Shown here one piece after another: positions 6,767 through 13,000 of a stretch of DNA of 14,084 nucleotides; the first letter of the stretch is position 1; every line of letters begins with the position of its first letter. Below the pieces are notes generated by a model, which was not told the DNA's origin, searched no databases, and saw only the letters and a program-made list of their open reading frames with translations. The stretch spans positions 1-14,084 of the forward strand of contig CAINXF010000085.1 in NCBI GenBank assembly GCA_903854795.1, written 5' to 3'. The translations under genes were made by a program, and so were the position numbers. This DNA comes from Candidatus Kerfeldbacteria bacterium. GTDB taxonomy: Bacteria; Patescibacteriota; Patescibacteriia; SBBC01.

Positions 6767-7533
6767 CCTTTCGGCACGAAGAAGAATATGGCGACACCAA
6801 GCACGAACAATAACGTCTGCACAAGTACGGTACCACGATCACGTTCATGGTGAAGGTGCGGCAGAAGATCGGTCATGGAAATATAGAGAAGGTTCCCTGC
6901 GGCGAACGCGAGCAGTGGCGCCTGGATGGCATGGATGTGCGACGCGAAGAAATACGCGACGACGGTACCGAGCGGAGACACAAGTGCCGCGACAAGGTTC
7001 ACCAGAAATACCCTGCTCCGACGCATGCCCGTCCTCAGTAGGATCGTGAAGTCGGCGATCTCATGTGGGATCTCATGGACGAACACCGACGTCGCAGTCG
7101 CGATCCCGAGTGGCACGCTGACCACGAACGTCACGGCGACCGTTATGCCATCGATGAAATTATGAAGCGAATCGCCGAAGATGATCAACGGCACCGACCG
7201 TTTGAGCGCCTCATCACTCGTTTCCGCATGCTCGTCGATCGCCTGATGTTCGTGGCGATGGAACGACGCGACCGCACGTTCGATCAGGTAGAATATGACC
7301 ACGCCCAGGAACACGAACGTGAAGACGCGATCGGAGCCATCGTAGCTTTTCAGCGCCTCCGGCATGAGATCAAGGAACGTCACGCCGAGAAGCACGCCTG
7401 CCGCGAAACTCAACATGACGCGGGAAAGTTTCTTCGCGAACGACTCCTTGACGACAAGGAACACCGCGCCGACAAGCCCGCCAATACTGGCGAGAACGCT
7501 TGCGGACAGGGCGTATAGGAAAACGTGTGACAT
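6763..7533 (-). CDS. ZIP-family divalent metal transporter (ZupT-like)
   Basis: The 256-residue integral membrane protein has about eight hydrophobic helices, as expected for ZIP importers of Zn2+, Fe2+ or Mn2+. The binuclear metal site is clear: SLHNFIDGITVA (His124, Asn125, Asp128) in the fourth helix and VHEIPHEIADF (His153, Glu154, His157, Glu158) in the fifth. A short His-rich loop, FHRHEHQAIDEH (91-102), lies between helices 3 and 4, a usual place for metal capture. It is the first gene of a three-gene operon with the C39-like peptidase and the DM13-like lipoprotein. Its promoter predicts a leaderless mRNA, and there is no ribosome binding site before the ATG. No Fur-box-like palindrome was seen upstream. 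Metal specificity cannot be told from sequence. Confidence 0.93.
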   Translation of the reverse strand: MSHVFLYALSASVLASIGGLVGAVFLVVKESFAKKLSRVMLSFAAGVLLGVTFLDLMPEALKSYDGSDRVFTFVFLGVVIFYLIERAVASFHRHEHQAIDEHAETSDEALKRSVPLIIFGDSLHNFIDGITVAVTFVVSVPLGIATATSVFVHEIPHEIADFTILLRTGMRRSRVFLVNLVAALVSPLGTVVAYFFASHIHAIQAPLLAFAAGNLLYISMTDLLPHLHHERDRGTVLVQTLLFVLGVAIFFFVPKG

Positions 7534-7539
7534 GCGTCA

Positions 7540-7548
7540 AGTATAGCA
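7540..7548 (-). promoter_or_regulatory. Extended -10 promoter of the ZIP operon (leaderless)
   Basis: The minus strand reads TGC-TATACT (complement of 7540-7548), an extended -10 element, followed by 6 nt and the ATG of the ZIP gene. Initiation 7 nt after the -10 would fall on the A of the ATG, predicting a leaderless transcript. No good -35 hexamer is present, as is usual for extended -10 promoters. Confidence 0.6.
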
Positions 7549-7594
7549 GGTCGCACGCGCTGCCGTCTCCCTAAATGACGCCTATTGACGTACA

Positions 7595-7623
7595 TTGGCA
7601 GAAACCCCCGTATTTGCTATACT
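7595..7623 (+). promoter_or_regulatory. Promoter of the HU gene
   Basis: TTGGCA (7595-7600), a 17-bp spacer and TATACT (7618-7623), preceded by TGC as an extended -10, make a near-consensus sigma-70 promoter. The start near 7630 gives a leader of about 49 nt that ends in AAGGAG 7 nt before the ATG. Confidence 0.8.
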
Positions 7624-7678
7624 TTTTCCACAAGACAGTAACTTAACAAGAGTTTACTAACTAACAAGGAGTATTCAC

Positions 7679-7972
7679 ATGGCAGATAAACCCATGAATA
7701 AGTCGCAACTTCTCAACCACCTCGCGGAGAAGTCCGGTCACACCCGCAAGGATGTAGCCGCATTCCTGGACCTCCTCGTCCAGACCGCGTACGGCGAAGC
7801 GAAGCGCAGCGGCGAGTTCACGATCCCAGGACTCGGTAAGTTCCTGAAGAAGAACCGCGCAGCCCGCAAAGGCCGCAACCCTGCGACCGGTGCCGAGATT
7901 ATGATCCCGGCGAAGACTGTGGTGAAGTTCCGCGTGGCAAAGGCCGCGAAGGACTCGGTCCTCGGAGCATAA
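7679..7972 (+). CDS. HU/IHF-family DNA-binding protein
   Basis: This 97-residue nucleoid protein bends and compacts DNA as a dimer. The HU fold is complete: helical N-terminal half (MNKSQLLNHLAEKSGHTRKD, 6-25), the turn GEFTIPGLGKF (45-55) and the beta-arm with GRNPATGAEIMIPA (65-78), where Pro68 is the intercalating residue of HU and IHF. The start at 7679 is supported by AAGGAG at 7666-7671, 7 nt upstream; Met6 would be too far from it. The five extra N-terminal residues are mildly unusual. It is a single-gene transcript, with a strong promoter upstream and an intrinsic terminator just after the stop, as expected for an abundant protein. Confidence 0.96.
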   Translation: MADKPMNKSQLLNHLAEKSGHTRKDVAAFLDLLVQTAYGEAKRSGEFTIPGLGKFLKKNRAARKGRNPATGAEIMIPAKTVVKFRVAKAAKDSVLGA

Positions 7973-7984
7973 CTCCAACCAACG

Positions 7985-8013
7985 AAAGACCCGCCATTCT
8001 GGTGGGTCTTTTT
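7985..8013 (+). terminator. Intrinsic terminator of the HU gene
   Basis: Stem AAAGACCCGCC / GGTGGGTCTTT with a 5-nt loop (ATTCT), one wobble pair, followed by T residues, 12 nt after the HU stop codon. Confidence 0.85.
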
Positions 8014-8041
8014 GGTATAGGACATCGGGATCACGCAATAG

Positions 8042-8069
8042 AAAAACCCGCCCTTGCGGACGGGTCTTT
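8042..8069 (-). terminator. Intrinsic terminator of the RRM protein gene
   Basis: On the minus strand, ACCCGTCC-GCAA-GGGCGGGT forms an 8-bp stem with one G-U pair and a GNRA tetraloop, followed by TTTT. It lies 17 nt after the RRM gene stop. On the plus strand the hairpin is followed by TCTTTC and may back up the HU terminator. Confidence 0.8.
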
Positions 8070-8085
8070 CGGTTTCTTGCTGAGA

Positions 8086-8406
8086 CTAGTTGCCCCAGTT
8101 GCTTCCACCACCACGGTTGAAGCCACCACCTCCGCCGGTCCGGCGGGGAGGGCGCTCAGTCATGGGGCGTGCTTCGTTCACGGTTAGGGTCCGACCTTCG
8201 AAGTCCTTGCCATTGAACATTTCAATAGCCTTCGCAGCGTCATCATCGGATTCCATTTCGACGAATCCGAATCCCTTTGACCGGCCCGACATCTTATCCA
8301 TGATGATCACGGATGAGGAAACGGCACCAGCCTGCGAGAACGCAGTTTTCAGGGAATCCTCTGTCGTAGAATACGGGAGGCCCCCGACGTATAGTTTCTT
8401 CGCCAT
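8086..8406 (-). CDS. Small RRM RNA-binding protein with glycine-rich tail
   Basis: This 106-residue protein is a single RNA recognition motif (about 4-80) plus a Gly/Arg-rich tail (about 87-106). RNP2 is LYVGGL (5-10) and RNP1 is KGFGFVEM (44-51), with the aromatic residues that stack on RNA bases (Tyr6, Phe46, Phe48). Such single-RRM proteins with glycine-rich tails are known from cyanobacteria and other bacteria, often cold-induced, and are thought to act on mRNA folding or stability. AAGGA lies 10 nt before the ATG. The mRNA has a predicted leader of about 157 nt with hairpins, a possible site for regulation by temperature or by the protein itself (inference). A GNRA-loop terminator follows the gene. 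Confidence 0.95.
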   Translation of the reverse strand: MAKKLYVGGLPYSTTEDSLKTAFSQAGAVSSSVIIMDKMSGRSKGFGFVEMESDDDAAKAIEMFNGKDFEGRTLTVNEARPMTERPPRRTGGGGGFNRGGGSNWGN

Positions 8407-8444
8407 GTGCGTACTTGTCCTTGCTTACTATTCTCTTAATCGCT

Positions 8445-8515
8445 GTAGGGTCGACCTACTTTCTTGTTGGGGGTCCTACTAAAAAACCCCACCTGCATCC
8501 GCCGTTACCGGCAGA
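8445..8515 (-). promoter_or_regulatory. Structured 5' leader of the RRM gene
   Basis: The predicted leader contains, on the minus strand, a 7-bp hairpin TCTGCCG-GTAA-CGGCGGA with a GNRA loop (8498-8515), a possible G4/C4 pairing around a T-run and TAGTAGG (8469-8490), and a 5-bp hairpin with arms 8445-8449 and 8455-8459. The first hairpin is separated by GC-rich sequence from the T-run, so it is not a clean terminator. No known riboswitch was recognised. Confidence 0.4.
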
Positions 8516-8569
8516 CCGGCTTCTGTTCTTTCGTACGTAATCCTTACGAAGAAACCATACAGCACAAAC

Positions 8570-8578
8570 ACTATAGCA
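8570..8578 (-). promoter_or_regulatory. Extended -10 promoter of the RRM gene
   Basis: The minus strand reads TGC-TATAGT (complement of 8570-8578), an extended -10 with 5 of 6 consensus bases. A weak TTGCTT lies 16 bp upstream. Transcription would start near 8563, giving a leader of about 157 nt to the ATG at 8406. Confidence 0.55.
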
Positions 8579-8611
8579 TATGGGCTAAAAAAAGCAAGCC
8601 CCCCCCTAGGA

Positions 8612-9082
8612 CTAGGTGTCCACCGCATCAAGCGCAGCCTTCGCATAGAAAACAACATTTCCACGGATCTTGTACTTCGGATCGTCGAGCTCCTCGCGCG
8701 TGAACCATCGCCACTCATCGCTGCGATCATCGACGTACGTCGGCATCACACGGTCGGTCGAGCTCGTGGCAAAGTACACGAACGTCGCATGCTCGTGCGT
8801 TGCGTCGACACGGTGACGATTCAGGTATCGAGGCGGTACCAAACTTTTAAAATCCTCGTCCGTGCCTTCATAGTCGTGGCCGGAAGTTTGAAGCATCACG
8901 GCAAGACCAACTTCCTCCTTGACCTCCCGAAGTGCCGCTTCGAGCGGATCTTCTCCCGGTTCGATGTGTCCGCCGATCGAAAGCCAGATATGATGCTTGT
9001 CGTGCATGCGAAGCAAGACGCGTTTGTCATGGACGATGAACGTCTCGACGGTGTAACAAAGATGGTCGTGCGTGTGGGGCAT
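8612..9082 (-). CDS. NUDIX hydrolase
   Basis: This 156-residue enzyme hydrolyses a nucleoside diphosphate linked to another group, in the cytoplasm with Mg2+ or Mn2+. The Nudix box is perfect: G38-x5-E44-x7-R52-E53-V-K-E56-E57-V-G-L60 (GGHIEPGEDPLEAALREVKEEVGL). His-rich stretches (MPHTHDH and MHDKHH) and a C-terminal WRWFTREEL are visible; the WFTxEEL element is common in Nudix proteins acting on nucleotides, but the substrate cannot be named. The start at 9082 fits the family N-terminus and lies 6 nt after a TATACT promoter. The frame stays open to 9298, but those residues would be read from the structured RNA region and are unlike protein. Confidence 0.93.
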   Translation of the reverse strand: MPHTHDHLCYTVETFIVHDKRVLLRMHDKHHIWLSIGGHIEPGEDPLEAALREVKEEVGLAVMLQTSGHDYEGTDEDFKSLVPPRYLNRHRVDATHEHATFVYFATSSTDRVMPTYVDDRSDEWRWFTREELDDPKYKIRGNVVFYAKAALDAVDT

Positions 9083-9088
9083 ACCCGC

Positions 9089-9097
9089 AGTATACCA
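9089..9097 (-). promoter_or_regulatory. Extended -10 promoter of the NUDIX gene (leaderless)
   Basis: The minus strand reads TGG-TATACT (complement of 9089-9097) followed by 6 nt and the ATG, the same geometry as at the ZIP gene. Initiation would fall on or next to the A of the ATG. No ribosome binding site is present. Confidence 0.6.
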
Positions 9098-9109
9098 CTT
9101 TGACTCACA

Positions 9110-9138
9110 TTGACGGCGGTGAGCGACTTGGGTACACT
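9110..9138 (+). promoter_or_regulatory. Promoter of the structured RNA / tRNA-Asn unit
   Basis: TTGACG (9110-9115), a 17-bp spacer and TACACT (9133-9138). Transcription would start near 9145, just before the structured element at 9148, and reach the terminator at 9553, giving a primary transcript of about 400 nt. Confidence 0.6.
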
Positions 9139-9147
9139 GTTTTTGCG

Positions 9148-9262
9148 TTCCGGGGTAGCGAAGTGGGTTCGAGTCGTAGCCCGAAGGGCTAGCTTCACAA
9201 CTGCCTGTGAAGCGGCGGCGAGAACGGGCGCGACATACGCGAAGCGTCGGAGCGCCCCGGAA
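9148..9262 (+). ncRNA. Candidate structured RNA with tRNA-Asn-like 5' end
   Basis: The ends TTCCGGGG (9148-9155) and CCCCGGAA (9255-9262) are perfectly complementary and would close a multibranched fold. Inside are TAGCCC-GAA-GGGCTA (9177-9191), GCTTCACA-ACTGCC-TGTGAAGC (9192-9213, perfect 8 bp) and GGCGC/GCGCC (9227-9231 with 9252-9256) around ACGC-GAA-GCGT (9237-9247). If that third hairpin forms, the closing helix shortens to TTCCGG/CCGGAA. Nucleotides 9149-9166 match 16 of 18 with the first 18 nt of the tRNA-Asn downstream, and 9166-9175 match 9 of 10 with its T-loop region. It does not fit tmRNA, SRP RNA or 6S RNA by any hallmark seen. It may be a degenerate tRNA copy, a precursor leader or a new RNA. 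Function is unknown. Confidence 0.5.
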
Positions 9263-9316
9263 GAGCGGCTCACTCTCGGCACGAAGCTCATCGCACAATC
9301 AATCATCGAGAATTCA

Positions 9317-9413
9317 TTCTTCTGGTGGCTCCGGGGTAGCTCAGTGGTAGAGCGATCGGCTGTTAACCGATTGGTCGCAGGTTCGAATCCTGTCCCCGGA
9401 GCCACCAGAAGAA
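9317..9413 (+). repeat. 20-bp inverted repeat enclosing tRNA-Asn
   Basis: Arm 9317-9336 is perfectly complementary to arm 9394-9413. Seven of the 20 pairs are the tRNA acceptor stem; the other 13 extend it through the discriminator base and the encoded CCA into the flanks. The precursor could form one uninterrupted helix over its leader and trailer. Confidence 0.85.
9330..9404 (+). tRNA. tRNA-Asn (anticodon GTT), CCA encoded
   Basis: The cloverleaf is complete: acceptor TCCGGGG/CCCCGGA (9330-9336, 9394-9400), D-arm GCTC/GAGC (9339-9342, 9350-9353), anticodon stem ATCGG/CCGAT around CTGTTAA with GTT at 9362-9364, variable loop TGGTC, and T-arm GCAGG-TTCGAAT-CCTGT (9377-9393). The discriminator is G, as in E. 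coli tRNA-Asn, and CCA is encoded at 9402-9404, directly followed by a second CCA. The 5' leader up to the predicted promoter is about 185 nt, unusually long, and includes the structured element. Confidence 0.97.
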
Positions 9414-9429
9414 ATTCAACACACTACTA

Positions 9430-9492
9430 AGGTTCTCCCGCCACATTTATTGTAATTATTAAAGGAAGGCGGGATCCCGCTCCGCGGGAGAA
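9430..9492 (+). repeat. GC-rich nested inverted repeats downstream of tRNA-Asn
   Basis: TTCTCCCGC near 9432-9440 can pair with GCGGGAGAA (about 9484-9492), or TCCCGCC with GGCGGGA nearer the centre; GCGGGATCCCGC is itself palindromic. The loop is AT-rich. These pairings exclude each other, so the RNA could switch between folds or the region may be a REP-like element. Confidence 0.5.
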
Positions 9493-9509
9493 TCCTGTCC
9501 CCGGAGCCA
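9490..9509 (+). repeat. Duplicate of the tRNA-Asn 3' end (possible att remnant)
   Basis: A 20-nt perfect copy of tRNA-Asn nucleotides 9385-9404 (T-loop through CCA), displaced by 105 bp. Duplications of a tRNA 3' end are the usual scar of site-specific integration, but no integrase or cargo lies between the copies. A partial tandem duplication explains it as well. Confidence 0.7.
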
Positions 9510-9553
9510 AAAGTTTGTGACTCACGCATCGGCGTGGGGCGCAAACTTTTTTT
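9509..9553 (+). terminator. Intrinsic terminator of the tRNA-Asn unit
   Basis: A perfect 9-bp outer stem AAAAGTTTG / CAAACTTTT (9509-9517, 9542-9550) encloses a second stem CACGC-ATCG-GCGTG, and the 3' arm runs into a run of seven T residues (9547-9553). Confidence 0.88.
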
Positions 9554-9979
9554 ACACAGAACTCAAAGCGTGAGGACATAATTTCCGGTGGCAACCGCTC
9601 CCGCAGCACCGACCCGGAGCGAACATAATGCTGTCCGCGAAGTTACGAGACTTATTCCTACGGTCCTGACACATACCAGTGAGGAATTATTTCTATTCAA
9701 CCGAAAATAATAGAAATATTTAGACATGATTTTCTTCGACCTTCGTTTTTTCGATAGCGGTTCGAACATGCCCGTATCGGAAAGGAAAAACTCAGTAGCG
9801 TATTGTTCCGCTGTCATCAGTGCGATGGCATGAACGATAAATCGTCCCACCACGAAGCGGTAAAGCGGGCGTAACATGATCTGATGGTCGAAAATCAAGA
9901 CGAGCAAGACTATTCTGTGCTACATAAACAGAAAGAATAATACGAGTAAAAATGGTTTGACTATATGAAATAATTCGTG
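9554..9979. other. AT-rich intergenic stretch without a convincing gene
   Basis: The gap between the RNA unit and the Kelch gene is clearly AT-richer than its neighbours. It has a 10-bp inverted repeat at 9688-9718 (arms TATTTCTATT / AATAGAAATA) with no T-run after it, so it is not a clear terminator. A minus-strand frame of 114 codons (9563-9907) begins with TTG, has no ribosome binding site and shows no recognisable motif; it may be chance or a decayed gene. Confidence 0.5.
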
Positions 9980-10008
9980 TTGACCAAATTGAAAAAATGT
10001 GTTACACT
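9980..10008 (+). promoter_or_regulatory. Promoter of the Kelch surface-protein gene
   Basis: TTGACC (9980-9985), a 17-bp spacer and TACACT (10003-10008). The leader would be about 70 nt and contains a short inverted repeat AATCAC / GTGATT (10018-10023, 10036-10041). Confidence 0.6.
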
Positions 10009-10083
10009 ATCTCCAGTAATCACACTCCCAAATACGTGATTTTCCTAAAGAAACACATATAGCAGGATTTTAGGCAAAACAAA

Positions 10084-13000
10084 GTGAATCGGAGGAGAAA
10101 TAAGTCGGTAAAAGTCGTTCAACATTCCTCGCGTCTAACCCCTGGCGCGTCGTTTCATACTGAAAAAATCTCGTCGCTAAAAAAGACGATGGCTACCCGG
10201 TCGATCCAGAAAGTACGAAAAACGATTTCCGAAAATGAACGAATGAGGACCGAGGCCAACGACGATTACTTCCGGACATGGACAGAAATCTCCACGAAGA
10301 TCCCGGAACCATCGTCGCGTAGCGCGCGTACCATCTCCGCGATCCGACGTGAGGGCAAACAAACGGTTCACATGATCGCGGACCGGCTTCATCGTACCGA
10401 ACGACCGCGTCTTCCCGTCCGACACATTTCGCGAGTGAAAACATACGCGCCGATACGACGGCGCGCCTCGCGCATAAGCTCGGTCATATCACTCGTACAC
10501 AGCTCACGAAAACGTAAACTCGCCGTGTACGTCCCAGCGGCGGCGATCGTGCTCTGCGCACTGTCGTACTTCTTCGTCATCCGTCCCCTCTTCGCAGTAT
10601 CGGCGACCGCGACGATCACCACGCAGTCCGATTGGGAAGCCGGCGAGTACTACCCGAACACGCTCGACACGACCACGTCCTCGGGCGATTTGAAACTGAA
10701 GGCCGGCGCCGGCGGAACTTGGGATTCGGCAACACCGGGCTACCCGGAAAATATTCACGGGTACTGGAACCTTGCTTCCCCGGTGGTCAACTACGGCACC
10801 GACCTGACCACTGACGGTTCGTATCTCTACATGATGGTCGGCGGACGGGTCGCCGACTTCACGAGGTACAACCCTGATACGAACACTTGGAAAAAACTTG
10901 CCGACGCACCGACGGAATTCAACTACAGCGGATCGATCACCTACTACAACGGGACGATCTATGCGATCAACGGCCACGACGGTACGACCTCGACCGATGC
11001 CGGTAGCGAACTATGGGGATACAACATCGCCACCGATACGTGGTCGAAGCTGGCGGGGCCGCCGGGCCAATGGGGATCGACTTCGGCAGGCGGCGCCGAC
11101 ATCGAAAGTGGTAACAACGGAAAGCTCTATGCGGTCCAAGGTTCTAGCCTCGAAGGTTTTTGGATCTACAACACCGTACTTAATTCATGGACCGTCGCAT
11201 CATCGCTCCCTGATCCGATAAGCAACGCCAACACTCACCCGCTCGTCTACTCGAACGTACAGTTCACCGACTCGTTTTCGACAGTCCACTGCACGTTGGG
11301 CTGCATCTACGCCACGGTCGGCGCCAGTCTGGGAACTTTCTATGATTACGACATAGCGCTTGATACGTGGTACACCGCCGCACCGTCCGCAAGTTTTTCG
11401 ACCGGAGACGCCCTGGCACTCGATAACGCGAACCACGTGATCTACGCCTTCCGCGGAGCGAACCTCGCGGAATTCATGAAATACACACCGGGCGATCCAG
11501 GCGTATGGGACACCACGAATCCACAGGACCTACAACGCGCCGCGACCTGGACCACCTACGGCGCGGCATTGGCGTATCTACCGGTGACCGTCAACGGCGT
11601 CACAAAGAACTACATCTACGCCACGATCGGCAACACGGCTTCAGAACTGATGCGCTATGATCTTGCCGCAAACAGCGGCAAAGGGCTCTGGGATTCGATC
11701 CTCGCGCAGGGAGCATCGGGAACGAATGCCGAGAACTTGGCCGTGTTCGTGCCGAACGGCACCGACTGCGCTGATGCGGCCGGTTGTATCATCCAGGCCA
11801 CGCCTAGTTCGACCGCCCTGCGTCGGTTCAGCATGACGACCCGCATCTGGGACACACTAACCGTCATTCCCGGTACGCTCGGTATCGGCGCGAGCATGTG
11901 CTACGACGGCAACGGGCAAATTTATATTTCTCAAGGAAGCTCAACGAGCATCTATCCGTTTAACATCGCGAGTGGAGGCGCGGGCGCATACGGAACTACG
12001 TTAGTGGCACCTGCGGCAACTGGAGCCGGCTCCTCTATTACATGTACCGGGGATAACAAATTTTATCTGTTACGTGGTGCTGCGACTACTAACTTTTACT
12101 ATTCGGCGGCGGCTGGCAATCCGGTTGCCGACGATTCATTCAATACGAATGGTCTTGCGGCGTATACCGGTGCGACCTATGGCGCCGCACTGGCCAACAA
12201 CGGCACCTACGTATACGCCCTCATCGGCAACGGCCGTGGAACGTTCCTGCGATATGATCCTTCTCAGGCATCGGGTTCACGATGGATTGAACTCCCCTCG
12301 ATCCCGACGGACACATCGACCGCAGCACAACTTTTCACGAGCACCCTTGAATACGACGGCACTGGGAGCATTTATGCGATGGCCGGAAAATATGAGACTG
12401 ATTTTTGGAAATATACGATCGCGACCGCAACATGGACGAGAGCCGCCGACGTGCCGACTCGAATCGCGCGATCGATGAGTCTCACGAAAGGAAATGCCGC
12501 CGGCAGTATGTACCTGGTCCGCGGTGAAAACCAATTCGGTATCTACCGATTCAATTTCTCGACCGGTACCTATCCGAGTTCGGCCACATGGGATTCGGCG
12601 CCGATCGACCTGAACTACGCGAGCGCGTTCGACAGCTTCTCACCGACCACGACGACGCCCGGAACGACCTCGATCACCTTCCAGACGCGTACCTCGAGCA
12701 ACAAGGCGGATTGGAGTACCTGGGCGAACCTTTCTGGAACGCCGGGCAACTATAACGTCGCGTCGCCTGCCGGACGTTACATCCAAGTAAAAGCGGTCCT
12801 TGTGAGCGATGCCACGAACACGCCGACGCTCTCATCGATCGATATCAACTACGAGAAGGACTCGACGGCGCCGAGCAACCCGACGATCAGCGGCTACGCC
12901 AACAACACCAAGACGACACCGCTGACATCCGACGTCAATTCGAAATACTACTACACCACCCCCTACTTTGAATGGACGGCCTCGACACAGGCCGAATCAC

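Noticed and set aside
9148..9262. tmRNA, SRP RNA, 6S RNA or selenocysteine tRNA
   Set aside because: No tag reading frame, no GGAA-loop domain IV, no long open bubble, and no TCA anticodon in a proper arm.
9083..9298. Upstream extension of the NUDIX ORF to 9298
   Set aside because: The added residues come from the RNA element; family N-terminus and promoter support 9082.
9110..9430. 106-codon plus-strand ORF across the tRNA region
   Set aside because: Its RGSSVVERSAVNRLVAGSNP segment is the typical spurious translation of a tRNA gene, and the rest is structured RNA.
9563..9907. 114-codon minus-strand ORF
   Set aside because: TTG start, no ribosome binding site, AT-rich low-complexity stretch, no recognisable motif.
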